A DNA stretch of 64,000 bases, from NCBI RefSeq assembly GCF_011075055.1, contig NC_058137.1:3286001-3350000 (forward strand), read 5' to 3'. How positions within the stretch are numbered: the first letter of the stretch is position 1; each line of letters opens with the position of its first letter. The notes under the pieces are model-generated. The model was not told the origin of the DNA and searched no databases. It worked only from the letters and a program-made list of their open reading frames with translations. Shown here piece by piece: positions 13,812-26,700 of the stretch. The position numbers and the translations under genes are program-made. The stretch comes from Mangifera indica. Its lineage: Eukaryota > Streptophyta > Magnoliopsida > Sapindales > Anacardiaceae.

Positions 13812-16800
13812 ATAAATTGTCAAATTCTATTGATGACCCTCAACTGTGCATTCTGTACATAAACTGTTGTACTCCAATTCAATGTATAAAATTCATCTCT
13901 TTTATTTTACTTGGTTAAGCTTGTTTAAAACTTTGCAACTGTATTGCTCTATGTTTGTATATATCCAACTTTGCATAGTTAACTGGGAAGTCTTATATCT
14001 GCAGTGTTTCTACCATGGATAAGAAGAGAATTCATAGTTGCTTGATGCTAATTTCATGTTGTGGGCGAGTCATGTTCTTCCGATACATAGATTATGTTGC
14101 TCCTTTTAAGTAGAACTCCTGTCAGATCCAACTTTTTTTCTTTGGCAACAAGAAAACATTATTTAAGTCACAGTGCCACTTCCTAGCTAAATCAATTTTA
14201 CCAAACAGGTGAAACTCTAGGTTTAGCAATTAGTTCACAATCATTGTACCAAATAACTCGAAGGTTTAATTTTGATATATCATTTATGAGTCTCAAACTC
14301 AAGTCCTTTCACTTGGGGATTTTATGTTCTTTACCACTCAAATTACTTTTTCAGGGCGACAAATCCAACTATGTAACTGAGAAGCATAAGAATGCTTCTC
14401 TCAATTATTAGCACCCATTAGTTTGTGCAGTGCATCGCATGAATCATATGAACTCTGTTAATGTCAATGGTGAAGACTAAAAGTTCTACAAATAAATTAA
14501 AATTTCAATAGTTAATATATCAGCATAACATCATGCCAGACAACCATACAGATTAATTACACATGACTCACATGATTTGCAGATCCATTCACATGTATCA
14601 AAATTAAATCTCCCCTCTGATTCACATGTAAATTCATTGTTTTTATATATATACACATATGCCAAAATCTTCATGACTTAGATGCCACTTTGATGTGAAT
14701 TAAATTGATTTCTTTTCCAACATTACCAAAGTCTATCTTCTTTCCATCACTCTGAAGCAAGTTTCTTATAACTACTACTACAAAGTCCTAAACATGTTTA
14801 TAATGAATTGCAAAAATGAAATGATTTTTAATAAATTAATTATAAGAGAGTTCAATAAGATCATCCTAAAACACCCCAAGTGGTAAAGGTAAGGAGTGTT
14901 CAAATATGAGCATACATTCGAAACCTACCGACAACATATCAAAGGTTTTATTTGTTTAATATGATCATTTAAATAAAGTTTTGTCATTAAATTCCTTGAA
15001 TATGTTCACTTGAGATAAATGTTCTACATTGAATGATTGTGAATGCTTTATCACCTTCCAGAAAAACTTGTCTTAGTTTAGATTTTAGCTGCACGAATAG
15101 GCTTATAGCACTTGAAATTGTTGGAAGCTTGAAGATCAAAGTTTTGAATAATTAAACTTGGTCACAGAAGCCCACAGAGAAATGGTTGAATATTATACGT
15201 AATTGAATTTGACCAATATTCTCGTTTGACTGAGTTGTTTTCTCCAGCCATTAGTTAATTTGCTGTAACTGGTAAAAGTTAGGCACCTGGGCTACCATTT
15301 TTCCTTTGGATTACATGAATTAATGATCTCGTTATTTTCTCCATTTCATATGGTGATAAAAACATCAACCAATGGCGGCTTTTTATTATGAAAATGATAG
15401 ACGAAGAACAAATTAGTAACATGCATGCATCTGCGTATGCATCAACGTCATCTGCAAGTCGTATATAGATATGCTTCTGGAGAAATAATTGGCAAGAAAT
15501 TTACTTGGAAGATTGAGTTCCTAACTTTATTATTCTACTTCATTTTCAAGGAAAATTCAACTGATGTATTAATGGCATTCAAATAGCTTCAACTGCCTAA
15601 TTAATAGCATTTAAATTAAAAACCAAAAAAGGAAGAAGAAAGAAGTCCTTCTCTGGTTTTCAGATAAAATTCTAAACCCTTTTTAAGAATCACCATGCAA
15701 GTCTGAGTTCAACATTAGAACTCTGTCAAACCCTAATATTTTTAGAAAACGGTTAAATTATTATCCTTGTTGAAACCATTACAGGAAGCTTGCCTTTTTG
15801 ATTCTAGAAAATCTGGGTTACTAGTTGGAAAAATTAGTTAATGAAGTCAGATGAAGTGACTCAATATTTTATAATTCACCTTTAAGACTTTAGTAATTAT
15901 AAATATGAGACTTCTGCGACATGGCATTTGTGCGAAGAAAGCCAAGTTTGAATTTGTAGTTTCAACAATCAGCTTCTTCCTTGCCTTCTTAGCCTCTAAA
16001 ATCAATACTATCTTTATGAAATCTATGTGCTCTGACAATTTCAAGTTGACGGGGACTCATTAAAAGAAGAAGCCCCAAAGAAAGCATCCAGAAGTCCAAC
16101 TTATGTTGCAATTGGTCATCAGTTCTTTCTGTGTATACTTTGAATTTCACAATCATTTTGGGTTTTTTTTTTTAGTTTTATACATAATATTGCCACTCAT
16201 TCACTATTAGAAAATTCCTGTCTCCTCTAACACAAAAATATGAATGGAAGACTGGACTAATTCAATCAAAATAAGCCATGCCCCATTTTGGACATACATC
16301 AAGAAGTGATAATTTTAATATTGCTGAGTCAGGCTGAATCAATTAATCAAAATAAGTGAAACTCGTATTAAATAAATTAAAAATTTAATCTTAAAATATT
16401 ATTAAAAAAATTTAAATCTTTAATGCTAATATTATATGAGTGACTCAAGGTTTATATTTAAACTACTTCTGGGTAAAGCTGCGAAGCTAAGATATCAGAT
16501 GGCGGAGCCATTGAAACAAAATCAAAAGTAGAAAATGGTTAAAACAAAAATTTTCACGCTTTCAGTAGCAGCTGCCACCTTTTGACCTTTTGCAGTTCGC
16601 AAGAAAAGACATTCCTACAAAGCATTTCCCATCGAGCTTCAAGACAAATTTGACTAGGATTCCTAAATAAAGCCTATGGCAAACCCCGTTATTCAAACTA
16701 AGCATACTGTAGAAGAAACAAACAAACTGGTGAAGAGGTCCATGCATTACTGTCCTTCAAGGAAAAATTTAATAATTTATTGTTTAATTTGCCTAAACAA

Positions 16801-17139
16801 AAGGGCAAAGACCCATCAACCAATTACATTACCAATGCATCATTATCCTGAGATCATATAATTTTGAAGCTTTTGGACTGCTTCCCCATGAGGATTCTCA
16901 ATCCCTTTTGCATTCTGATTAATTAATTATTATTTATAAGGACTTCATTTTTGTATTCGTTTTTAAATCTGTCTTGTTGCCCTAGTTGGATTTGTTTATT
17001 ATGTTAATTAATTAGTTAACGCATTTTGTCTAATTAATTGTCTTGCCTCTCTATACTCCTCTAGTCCTAATCAAAGGGTTATCAATAATTCAAGCCATCC
17101 TCGCATGTGCTAAAGAGCCTTGAAATTGCAGTCTAAATT
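13812..17139. other. Intergenic stretch, no gene seen
   Basis: It begins with the 3'UTR region of the preceding gene and continues as AT-rich DNA. Open frames near 15847-16044 and 16562-16861 are short, overlap on opposite strands and resemble no known protein. Confidence 0.55.
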
Positions 17140-17480
17140 AATATTAGATTCGAATTGAGTTTATTCAAATTCAAAAACAAATTTAATTCGAATGAATTTG
17201 AAACAAGCTCGACTTAAACAAACTCGAGCTTAAACAAAGTGTTAAATATTTTTTAGCTCAAACTCGAGTTTTAAAGATATTCGATTCATCAAACTTGTAA
17301 ATAACTTTGTTTTAACTAATATTCATCAAAATGACATTGTTTTAATCATTTTTTCTCAGTTACAGTACCACGCTCGACTCCCCTTAAGAAAGTCAAACTC
17401 AAACAATTTTTTAACGAGCTCGAGCTCAATCTGGACTCTAATCAAGTTAAGCTGAGTACAAGTTTAGTTAAGTTAGAATC
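17140..17480. repeat. Dispersed repeat rich in TTCGAATT/CTCGAG
   Basis: Degenerate reiterations of AATTCGAATT, AACTCGAGCTT and TTTGAATT-like words. Very similar text occurs at 20020-20520 and 49085-49380, and more weakly at 17880-18010. This is a dispersed repeat of unknown class, with no clear ends or target duplication. Confidence 0.5.
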
Positions 17481-18345
17481 CAACCATAAAGTGTTAAATA
17501 TAATTTAGCCAAAAATTAAACCATACCTATGTTCTCATCAAATTAAAGCCATGGAAATAATCTCATGTAGCACAACATTATTGGACAAAGAAATACACCA
17601 AATAAGCCTTAATACATATACTTCATTGCATATCATGTAAGCTTAAATTATATTATATGACTGGAGTTAATAATTCATTAAATTTATACAATTGTTTAAG
17701 AAGACTGAGATTAGGATTTGCATCGACCAATTTTAATATTCCTGTGTATGATAATATCGACACAAAGATCCCCCCTTAGGCAGCTTGACCAAATTCAAAA
17801 TTGATTAATGGGAAAACAATAATAAATAATGACTCAAATAGTATTTAGATTTTATGGAAAAGTGCATACTTGGCTTTCAAGTTTTAATTTGGATTTTGAA
17901 ATCAGGGTGGATTCGAGATAAATCGATTTTAAATAAAAGTTAATTTAAGTTTGACTCGAATTTAAAATAATTAGTTTAAGATCTAATTTGATTAGTTTGA
18001 TTTGTGAATAATATTTTCTTTCATTAAAGAAGGAAAAAAAAAATTGTCAAAAGGAGGAAAACTACTAAAAAAAACTGAAAAAAAAAATCATTGATAAAAC
18101 GGATTTAGTGAGCTTAAATTTGTAACAGGCAAATTCATACATCATTTCCCAAAAAGAAATGCACAAAATAAAACAATATTTTTTGGCCATTTACTGTCAG
18201 AAAAAAAAAATGTTGTTTCGTCGAGAACACCAAAGTCATACATACAATCTGAATCTAAATTTGAAACTTAAATTCAACGATCTCTGTGATTTTACCCACA
18301 GCCAGCACCATCATCACCATCCATCAGTCGTTCAGCCGTACAGAT

Positions 18346-19712
18346 TTAACTGCAAAACAAAATGCTATTATTGTTGCAACTACTAGTACTGACAAGTTGC
18401 TTGATCTCCTCAAGTCCATAGTCCATAAGTGGCGTTTCATCCCAACCCCCATTAATATTCGGCTTCTGCTCATGACTCCAACTCCCATTTGTGTTATAAA
18501 AACAATTCTGCAAACCCATTTGAACGGTATCACCATTCCCTCTACAGCCATAATCATACTCTAATTCTTTGGTGGCATCTGAAGAGCTGCAACTGGCGGC
18601 CACTTGATCGTTTCCAAACATCAAGCCGCTATCTTTCACTTGATAATGCTGGATAGGACTCAACAAATTACTCTCTTGGGGAGCCTGGAGAATGTTTGAG
18701 CCGGCAGTGATGCAAGAATTGCTGCTCAATAGACTGTTTGAGAATGAATTTGGTTGATCAAGAACGGTGAACCTTGTGGCCTGGGTGGTGTAATAAGAGT
18801 TGTTGTTGGCATATGATATTGTTGATGATGGTGGTGAAAGTTGTGGTGATGGAGACGCTGATGGGGATGATGATGTTTGAAGAAGAGATGAAAAGGTAGC
18901 AGCTTGTTGATGATGAGGTAAATTTCTTTGAGATTGATTAGCCATGCCCATGAGCTTCTTCTTCAGCTTGGTGTTCCAGTAGTTTTTTATATCATTATCA
19001 GTCCTCCCAGGCAACTGAGATGCTATTATTGACCACCTGCAATTTCGTGTGAAGAAGAACATGTTCCATGAGAAGAAATCTAACTCAGCTTTTTCTGGAA
19101 AAACAATATTATGCTTATCCATTCTGAATATACAAATAATTACACATTTATGGATACTATCATTTAATTGGATGTTACATTTGTGTACTCAAAATAAGAA
19201 GCTGTAACTCATGAATACAAAAATCTAAACTAGTCATGCATGAAAAGTTACAACTATAAAAAATTACAACTTTCAGATCAATTTCCGTAGAGAAAGACAA
19301 ACCTTGTTCGTGTAAGAAAGATGATGAATAATATATAGAGTAAATTAATACCTGCTCCCAATGTTACGAAAGAGAGTGTAAATTATCCTATCTTCATCAT
19401 CAGAGAATTCTCCATGCTTAATGTTGGGTCTGAGATAGTTAAGCCATCTCAGCCTGCAACTTTTCCCACATCTCTTTAAACCTGCAGATCATCAGCACAA
19501 ACAAATTAAAACTCATAGATCAATACAGAAAGCAAGCGACCCTAAACATCTTTCGTTTAAACAGATGAAACAATACCAGCTTTCTGTGGGAAAGCAATCC
19601 AGTTTCCTCCAGTGCCATGTTTCTCTATATACTCCTTCAACTTGGCATCTTCTTCAGGTGACCATGGCCCTTTCTTCACATTCGCCTTGTCACAACAAGG
19701 AGCTCTACCCAT
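18346..19712 (-). CDS. R2R3-MYB transcription factor, RAX/MYB36 subgroup
   Basis: Three exons, 19577-19712, 19352-19481 and 18346-19036 (136, 130 and 691 nt), give 318 aa with all junctions in frame; this is the standard R2R3-MYB structure with two introns. R2 has Trp at residues 17, 38 and 58, with one extra residue in its first spacer (GTGGNW) as in subgroup 14. R3 has Phe71, Trp90 and Trp109, with [19 protein letters not shown] before NYW. The start [17 protein letters not shown] and the C-terminal YGLEEIKQL are like Arabidopsis RAX1-3 (MYB37/38/84), MYB36, MYB68 and MYB87. Members control axillary meristem initiation or root endodermal differentiation as nuclear DNA-binding activators. 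The R2 sequence looks closest to RAX2/RAX3, but orthology cannot be settled here. The C-terminal half is Ser/Asn/Gln-rich and probably regulatory. Confidence 0.93.
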
Positions 19713-19899
19713 GATCTTAGGTATTTTCGCTGAGAAAGCAAGAGAGACGAGCTTCTTCCTGGAAAGACCCGATGGGTTGTGTTTTATTGTGTCTGTGGAA
19801 CCAAAAAAACTTGGTGTTTGGACAGAAGGGAAAATAGAATAAAGTGGAAATCTAATACAAGTCAAAGAGCAGGCTTCTTCAAATTTCAAGCACAACTCT

Positions 19900-19907
19900 T
19901 TTATATA
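19900..19907 (-). promoter_or_regulatory. Candidate TATA box of the MYB gene
   Basis: On the minus strand the sequence reads TATATAAA, 188-195 bp upstream of the MYB start codon. This would place transcription start around 19870 and leave a 5'UTR of about 160 nt. It is inferred from motif and position only. Confidence 0.5.
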
Positions 19908-20019
19908 ATAATTTGATTATCAGATTGTAGAGAAGTTTCCAACATAACAATATTATATTAATTATATCGGCATGCTAGCCAGCAGTTAGGGTTGGATAAG
20001 CACCGGCCTGGGTTTGAAC

Positions 20020-20520
20020 ATCTTTTGTTTTGAATTCGGTTCAAATAGAAAATTATCTGATTCAAATTTATCAAGCTAAAATTAAGTTTGATTCAAATAA
20101 TAAGTGATTTAATTTAATTTGATTTGAGTTCAATTTAATTTTATAGTTCGAATTTGTAGTTAATTGATAAAACGATATCATTTTATCTAAATAATATTCA
20201 AAATTACTTATTCAAGTCATAAATTCAAATCAAACCGAGTCATAAATTTGAACTACCAATTTGAACTATAAATTCGAATAGAATCGAGCCACGAATTCAA
20301 ACTACTTATTTGAACTATAAATTCAAACCGAATATCTCTTAACTCGAATTCGGTTTGGTTTAAAAAATGAGTCAAATATTTTAGCTCAAATTCAAATTAA
20401 ACGAATTTAGCTTGAATTCAAATTAAATGAATTTGAATTCGACTGAATTAAGCTAAATCAGCTTTCGAGACTAAATTAGTTCGGATCATATCCAGACCTA
20501 GCATCAAGGACGTTACTTTT
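20020..20520. repeat. Dispersed repeat rich in AATTCGAA/TTTGAATT
   Basis: Same word composition as 17140-17480 and 49085-49380, with repeated AAATTCGAAT, GAACTATAAATTC and TCAAATTCAAATT motifs. No inverted ends or target duplication were found. It lies upstream of the MYB gene, while a related copy lies downstream of it. Confidence 0.5.
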
Positions 20521-21514
20521 ACCCTCTCTAGTTTTAAACAAAATTAAGCCAAAAAAATATCATCTTCTCAAACAATGAAATTAATTTATCCTAGATAATA
20601 GTTTGGATAGTAATAGAAAGATATTTTATATGTTAAAAAATAAATTTAAATTTTTTTAATAATATTTTAAAAATAAACTTGATCTTTCATTTAAAGTTTT
20701 ATTTGTTCAATATAAGAAAACTCTGACAATTCGATGCCATCTCTAATAATATTTTTTGTAAGTGCCATTAGTGTTTTCAAGGCAGTATCTTACCAAATTG
20801 TCAAAAAGATGTAGCATAATTTCCAAATCCTTTAACCGAACAAGCCATTTTCAAACCAAAGATTAATTCCAATTAAGGAACCTTTGGAAATTTCGGGCAG
20901 CGACAAGAAAATGTTTAATCTTCGTTTGATATTCATTAATTATAAATGACTAAATCTGCATGGTTGATTTGAAACTTTGTATTGTATGCTTCGTGGCACA
21001 AAGGCAAAGTCTTTTTTGGCCATAAATCAATCACTAATGACTATCCCCTTTGAATAGAAGTCTAATCACGGAAGTTCTAGCCGAGCCTGCGTGTTCTAAT
21101 TGGCTTCCTCAGAGTAGTCTGATCTGATTTAATAGAATCAGCAGCGTCCCTCTCAACCACTGACAACTTTGTCATTGTTGTTAAAATTGCTACGTATTTG
21201 GTAATTTTATTCCATTGAAATACGAAATTTATACGAATTTACATTGCAAAATTCAATAGTTGATCAAGATATGTTAAAAATAGAAAAGTGAGAACAAGAC
21301 AAGTAATTTTTTACTTGTAATTCTTGTCTTGTAATTATGATTTTATCGTTGGCTGTTATTAGTTAAAGGGGTTTAAATTACAGGATTCGAAATATCAAGA
21401 TGTTGACATTTTTTCAAAATCTTATGGTGGATTAAGTCTTTTTGTTAACAGTCAATGTGTAGAAAAAATAGAACCAAATACTTTTGAAAAGAGAGGACCC
21501 AATAATAAGCTTAA

Positions 21515-22270
21515 CGCTAAACTATTCCTTCCCACCCAAGATTTGATGAAATTATTTTAAATTTGAAAAAATCTAATTTCTCATCTTGTGTTAAATTTTT
21601 TTACTATATTTGTAAAAAATTTTATAAAAATTATTGAGAAAATAAAAAAAAAAAAAAAAAACCTTAATCTAAGAAATACTTCATCCTTAAAATTTTACCA
21701 AATATTTTTTTACCTTAATTTATATTAATTTCAATTAAAATTAATAAAAAATTACTAGTACAAATCTAGGTATGAGTGTTAATAATGTATGATCATATAT
21801 TTAGAGTAAACGATAATTATTTAAAATATTAGAGATATTAATAAATTTAAAAGATTTTTTATAATTTGAAAAAAGTTTGAGATATTTTTTATATTTTTAA
21901 AATTTTAATTTACCCTTTAATAATTTCAAAAGTTACCAATATACTTCAAAAGAATTAAACAAAACCACAAGAAATTAAGGATATAAATATCATAATATAA
22001 ATTATTAGAGTTATATTATCTTTTTAAAATATATGTGGTGAATATAATAATTTTTAAAACAAAATACTAATAAATTTTTAAAAAATGACATTTACACTCT
22101 CAATTAATATTAATTTGTCTAATAAAAATAACATAATGATCCTTTAACTATTAAATTTAACAATTAACTTTAGCAAATAAACAAAAAAATGGGGTTTTTT
22201 TTTTTAAATTAAAAGATAATAATGTATCCATCATTTCATAGAACATTGGTTGGAACATAGACATTTGGTC
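21515..22270. mobile_element. Degenerate foldback MITE, Mutator-like
   Basis: A 756-bp segment is flanked by a perfect 9-bp direct repeat, TAAGCTTAA (21506-21514 and 22271-22279). Its ends are diverged inverted repeats related to the 3739-4192 element: CTATTCCTTCCCACCCAAG on the left, and complement of CTTGG..GGTTGGAACATAG on the right. It is non-coding and very AT-rich inside. The perfect duplication supports the borders although the inverted ends are eroded. Confidence 0.7.
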
Positions 22271-22738
22271 TAAGCTTAAACAGTAAGTCCAGTGTTTGGT
22301 CATGATGCAGGGCTTATACATATTTCTTTTTCAGTAGAAACATACACATAATTGATAATGACACAATTTAATAAGCAATAAATAAATCTATCTCCACAAT
22401 TGGTCTACTGACATTGCATTATTGTCGCTTCAAATTTAATAAAGATAAAGCTAAACATGGAACGGCACACCAGATAAGACTAAACTAATCATTTATTCCA
22501 TTTACTGCCACAATATTTGCGTGTTTAATTATTTACTAAACTTAATTATTATTTTATTTATCTCCAAAAATTATAATCAATACAAATGTCAATAGTAAAA
22601 TAAATTAAACATGATTGGTCCACGTGTATTATATTTATATACACTCCACCCCACGTAAAAACAAAAAGTTATGTCATTGCTGACACTAAAATGGGTATTT
22701 TTTGCCATTTGTATAAATGTATATTATATTATTATATA

Positions 22739-23303
22739 GGTCAAATAACTATGTCCCACTCAAAGTTTGATGAAATGACTGTTTCAACCCGTTAAGTTTA
22801 TTTTTTAATCTTATTTCGAAAATTATCATATTTACTTTCATATAATTTAAAATATACCATAACTCCAATAGTTTGTGATGCGATAGTTATGTCTCTTATT
22901 TATTGTATTATTATTTAATTCTTTTAGGTATAATAATCATTTTTAAAACTATTGAGGGACATATTAGCATTTTAAAAATATAAAAAAAAAAAACTCCTCA
23001 AACTTTTTCAAATAAAAAAGCTCTTAAAATTTTCATTGACACCCCTAATATTTTTAAAAAATTATTGTTTTCCTCAAACATTTAAATAGATGGAGGTGTA
23101 ATGACAAGCAAATATATACACATCTATACATATCATCACACGATTGGGTATTATTTTATTTTTAATTTAAAATTATCTAATCACATGATGATATATATAA
23201 GTGTATATATATTTATGTATCCAAATTTGGTATATATAATTTTATTATTTTAATATATTTTTTTCATTTGGTATAACCTTGGATGAGAAATAGTCATTTG
23301 AGC
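22739..23303. mobile_element. Foldback MITE, Mutator-like, with inner repeat
   Basis: 565 bp. The left end is GGTCAAATAACTATGTCCC and the right end reads AATAGTCATTTGAGC, an inverted relation as in the 3739-4192 element. Flanks TATTATATA (22730-22738) and TATTATATG (23304-23312) match at 8 of 9 positions. An AT-rich palindromic repeat (about 23115-23230) of the type at 36426 lies inside, which suggests nesting. Confidence 0.6.
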
Positions 23304-23674
23304 TATTATATGGAGAGAGTTTTCACAAAGATAATTTATTGTGGTCCATAGTGTGGACATTTTTGCAGTAAATAAAAATTTGTGTCACAATCTTGCTTGA
23401 AATTTTCAACAACTTATGTTTATATTTTATTTTATAAGTTATTGAAATTTAATGCATGTTGCTTCGATGTCCTTGTTTCTTGCCCAACCACAGCACCATT
23501 TACAGGAGATAATTTTGACCTTTGTCAACCCTATCATCTTCTTTCTTTTTCTTAATTAATGTTGAAAATTGTTGTTGAATTATGACATTAAATGATCCCT
23601 TAGAAGATTCGTTTTACATTAATTTCAATAATGTGTAATATAAGTTCAAAGACAAGGAAAACGTGGTATTTTAA

Positions 23675-23680
<6 letters not shown>

Positions 23681-23714
<34 letters not shown>
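23681..23714. repeat. (AT)17 microsatellite
   Basis: An uninterrupted run of 17 AT units in intergenic DNA. It is likely to be length-polymorphic. Confidence 0.95.
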
Positions 23715-23717
<3 letters not shown>

Positions 23718-26700
23718 AATTGCCGAATTTAATAGACTTTTGACTTGGTTACTCTTGCAAAAGTCATTTTCAAAGGTTTTTGATAAAAAAGAAAATGTTC
23801 AAAAGAGCACATAGCCCTTAATTTGAATATATAATTTTTTAAAAAATCTTTTGAAACCAATTCATTAGTTGGATAAAGACAAATTATCTTCATCCAATAA
23901 AATAGATGAAGATAACTTTGTTTTTGTTTGATGAAATTGCTACGATTAAAAGGTTGATAGAAGAAGAAGAAAAAGACGATGGGAAGGTTGACTAACGACG
24001 AAAACAAATTCCAATTGTGAGAGAAAAAAGAAAAAAACTTTATGAGGGAAAAAATAAAATTTTCAAACCATGGGAAAAAAATTATTAGGTTTCTAAACCA
24101 AAAAAAAAAGATATAAATTTTTAGATATTTAAAATTTAGTAATAAAATAATGATTTTATCCTCACAATTAATAATTTTAGTTAAATTTAATAATTTATGG
24201 GTGAATATTTTAATTTTTAAAATCTCATAATGTGTATTTGAGATTGGGTTAAACCTTAGGTGGAAACAAAAACTTTGGCCTAAAATAAAAGTGGTTACTA
24301 TGATTTGCATGTTACCGAAGGTGATGCATGTAATTGAAAGACAAATTATAATTGAACTTTAGAGATGCGGGAGAAAAGAGGGGAAGCGAAAGCCAGCTGT
24401 TTCAGTGGAGAAGATAATGTAAATAATGGCACATTATAATTTGTGCATCTTGATTTGATTTTTCAATTAAATATTTAAATAATATATAGTAATATAATTA
24501 AATAATTTTAAATAAATAATAAAATAATATTTAATTATATTATAATACTTAATCTAAAAACTTAATTAAATATTTAATGTTGGATGTACAAAATAATACA
24601 TACTGTTTATTTGTACAATTTTATTGAATGGATTTTAATGGGATAAAATGATTAATCTGTAAAGATTTGGTCAAATAATTTGTTTGTTTCAATAAAATAA
24701 TTTTTTTAGAACAAACCACTTTCCCACACCAACTTTGATCAAATAACAATTTTTATTCATAGAATTTAAAAAGTCCGTGTTTGGTTGACATCCACGCCCA
24801 TTAAAAAAAATTATTTGATTTGATTTTAAATTATTATTTTATCTTTTTTCTAATAAAACTATCAAATTATATAATTTTGAAATTAATTATGTCAACTCTT
24901 TATCTTCATTGTCGCCAACCACTCTAGACAATACATCCTCTTATTTCAATAAATTTAAAACATTTTTTACTCTTTCAATAACAAAGATAAATCATCTCAT
25001 TTTCCGGCATTGTGTAGAGTAAAATTCTTTCCAAAAATTGAATTTCCGTAATGAATTTCATTACCGCATTAGAGGAAAATTTTTATTTTTCCGTTTGGCC
25101 AAGTAATTAATTATAAACCAACTCTTATAATTATATAAAAACATTCTCAAACTCTACAAGACAAACAAATGTGGGAAACCCGATATCCAACAAATCAAAG
25201 GAGAAAAGATATTCGTTAGTAATTTGATAGTTTTACTCTCATTAAAGCATCCCCTGGCAAGTTTGACAATGGGAGAAGCACCTAAAAGCTACAACAAGAA
25301 GACAAACGTCTTTGCCTGCATTGACCCAAATTAATATTCTTATGCCTTGGTTAGTTAAACTAAGTTGTCCTTTATATCTACCAAAATCATTATTAAAAGT
25401 AGGTAAACCAAACCCTGTCTTGATAATTGGCTGGGTTTTTTTTTTTAATTTAAAAATTAATAATTGAATTATAATATGTGATTATATAGTAAGATATTAA
25501 TTTATTTTTAATATAAAATTATTTAATTATTATTTATATATATAATTACATGTTAAAAATATTTATAATTTTATTATAACTTGTTATAATTAGAGTTGTT
25601 AAACCTATATTCCTACCATGTTCTTCAATTTCCTATGAAATAATAAATATGGTAATGATAAGATTTAATTCTTCTAAGTGTTATCTAGTGTTTGCGCAAC
25701 CTCCACATATAAACAATATTTTTTAAATTTGATTAGTGATCAAATAAATTATCTTACTAATTTATGACTTAATCGGTTTAATTTATTATCAAATTATTAT
25801 AAATTTTTTGAATGGTATCGAATATTTATTATATTTTTTAAATATAAAACATATTTAATATATAAAATATAATTTTAAATATATTAATTAAATAATTAAC
25901 ACTTCATTATATAAATAAAAAATTAATTATAAATTATTAAATTTAAATAATTTTTTTAGTTTAACGAATTATAGAATCAAATCAGATTATAAATTGATTT
26001 ATAATTCAATTGATTTGATTCAATTTAAAAAACTCTACGTATAAGCTTTTAACATTTATTTCTTTAATTTATCAGGAGGCATAATAATTAAATAATTAAA
26101 ATTTCAATTCATTAATTTTAACGAAATAGTAATATTTAAGTAGAGAAAATCAAATAATGATAATGCGTGAAGGTGGCAATCTTGTAATATTTTGAAAGCA
26201 TAGGCCCAATTTCCCATAACTGGGATACGATAAGACAATAATAAAAAAAGTTCCACGTTATCAGTGATGTCAGGTGTGCGTATGAAATTGCGAAACGTTG
26301 CTGCTGTAGTGCTGACTATATTTATACCTGGAAGAAGCTGAAGCGGACAAGACAACCATGTGGATGATGTCGTGGTGATCAGATGGGCATGGGGAGCCCG
26401 TAAAAGGTGGGACCAAAGAGGAAGTTTGGGACCGTCAATCCTATCTATCGATCAGTCAATGAAATCATGTACGATCTTGATTTTTGTGCTTGGAAGAAGT
26501 AGACGTTTACACTTGTGTGGGGTTGGTAGCGTAACGGTGGTTGATTCCGGCACCATTGACCAAGCCCTTTCTACGGTGTCGGTAAAGTTGGCCGTATTGC
26601 GTTTGCGTATTAAATTATGAATTTTAAATCAAAATAATATATATATGTAAATTCTATATTTTAAGATAAATTATATTAAATTTCTATTTTTAAAAGTTGG

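Noticed and set aside
24180..24280. Right end of another Mutator-like MITE (AACTTTGGCC)
   Set aside because: The end and subterminal words match the family, but no left end or matching 9-bp flank could be placed. It is probably a fragment.
23729..24310. 193-codon minus-strand open frame
   Set aside because: The translation is almost only Phe, Ile, Leu, Lys, Asn and Ser, with no domain. It is AT-rich DNA that happens to lack stops.
26104..26620. Less AT-rich island with frames on both strands
   Set aside because: The translations (for example VVIRWAWGARKRWDQRG) match no family I know and there are no coherent splice sites.
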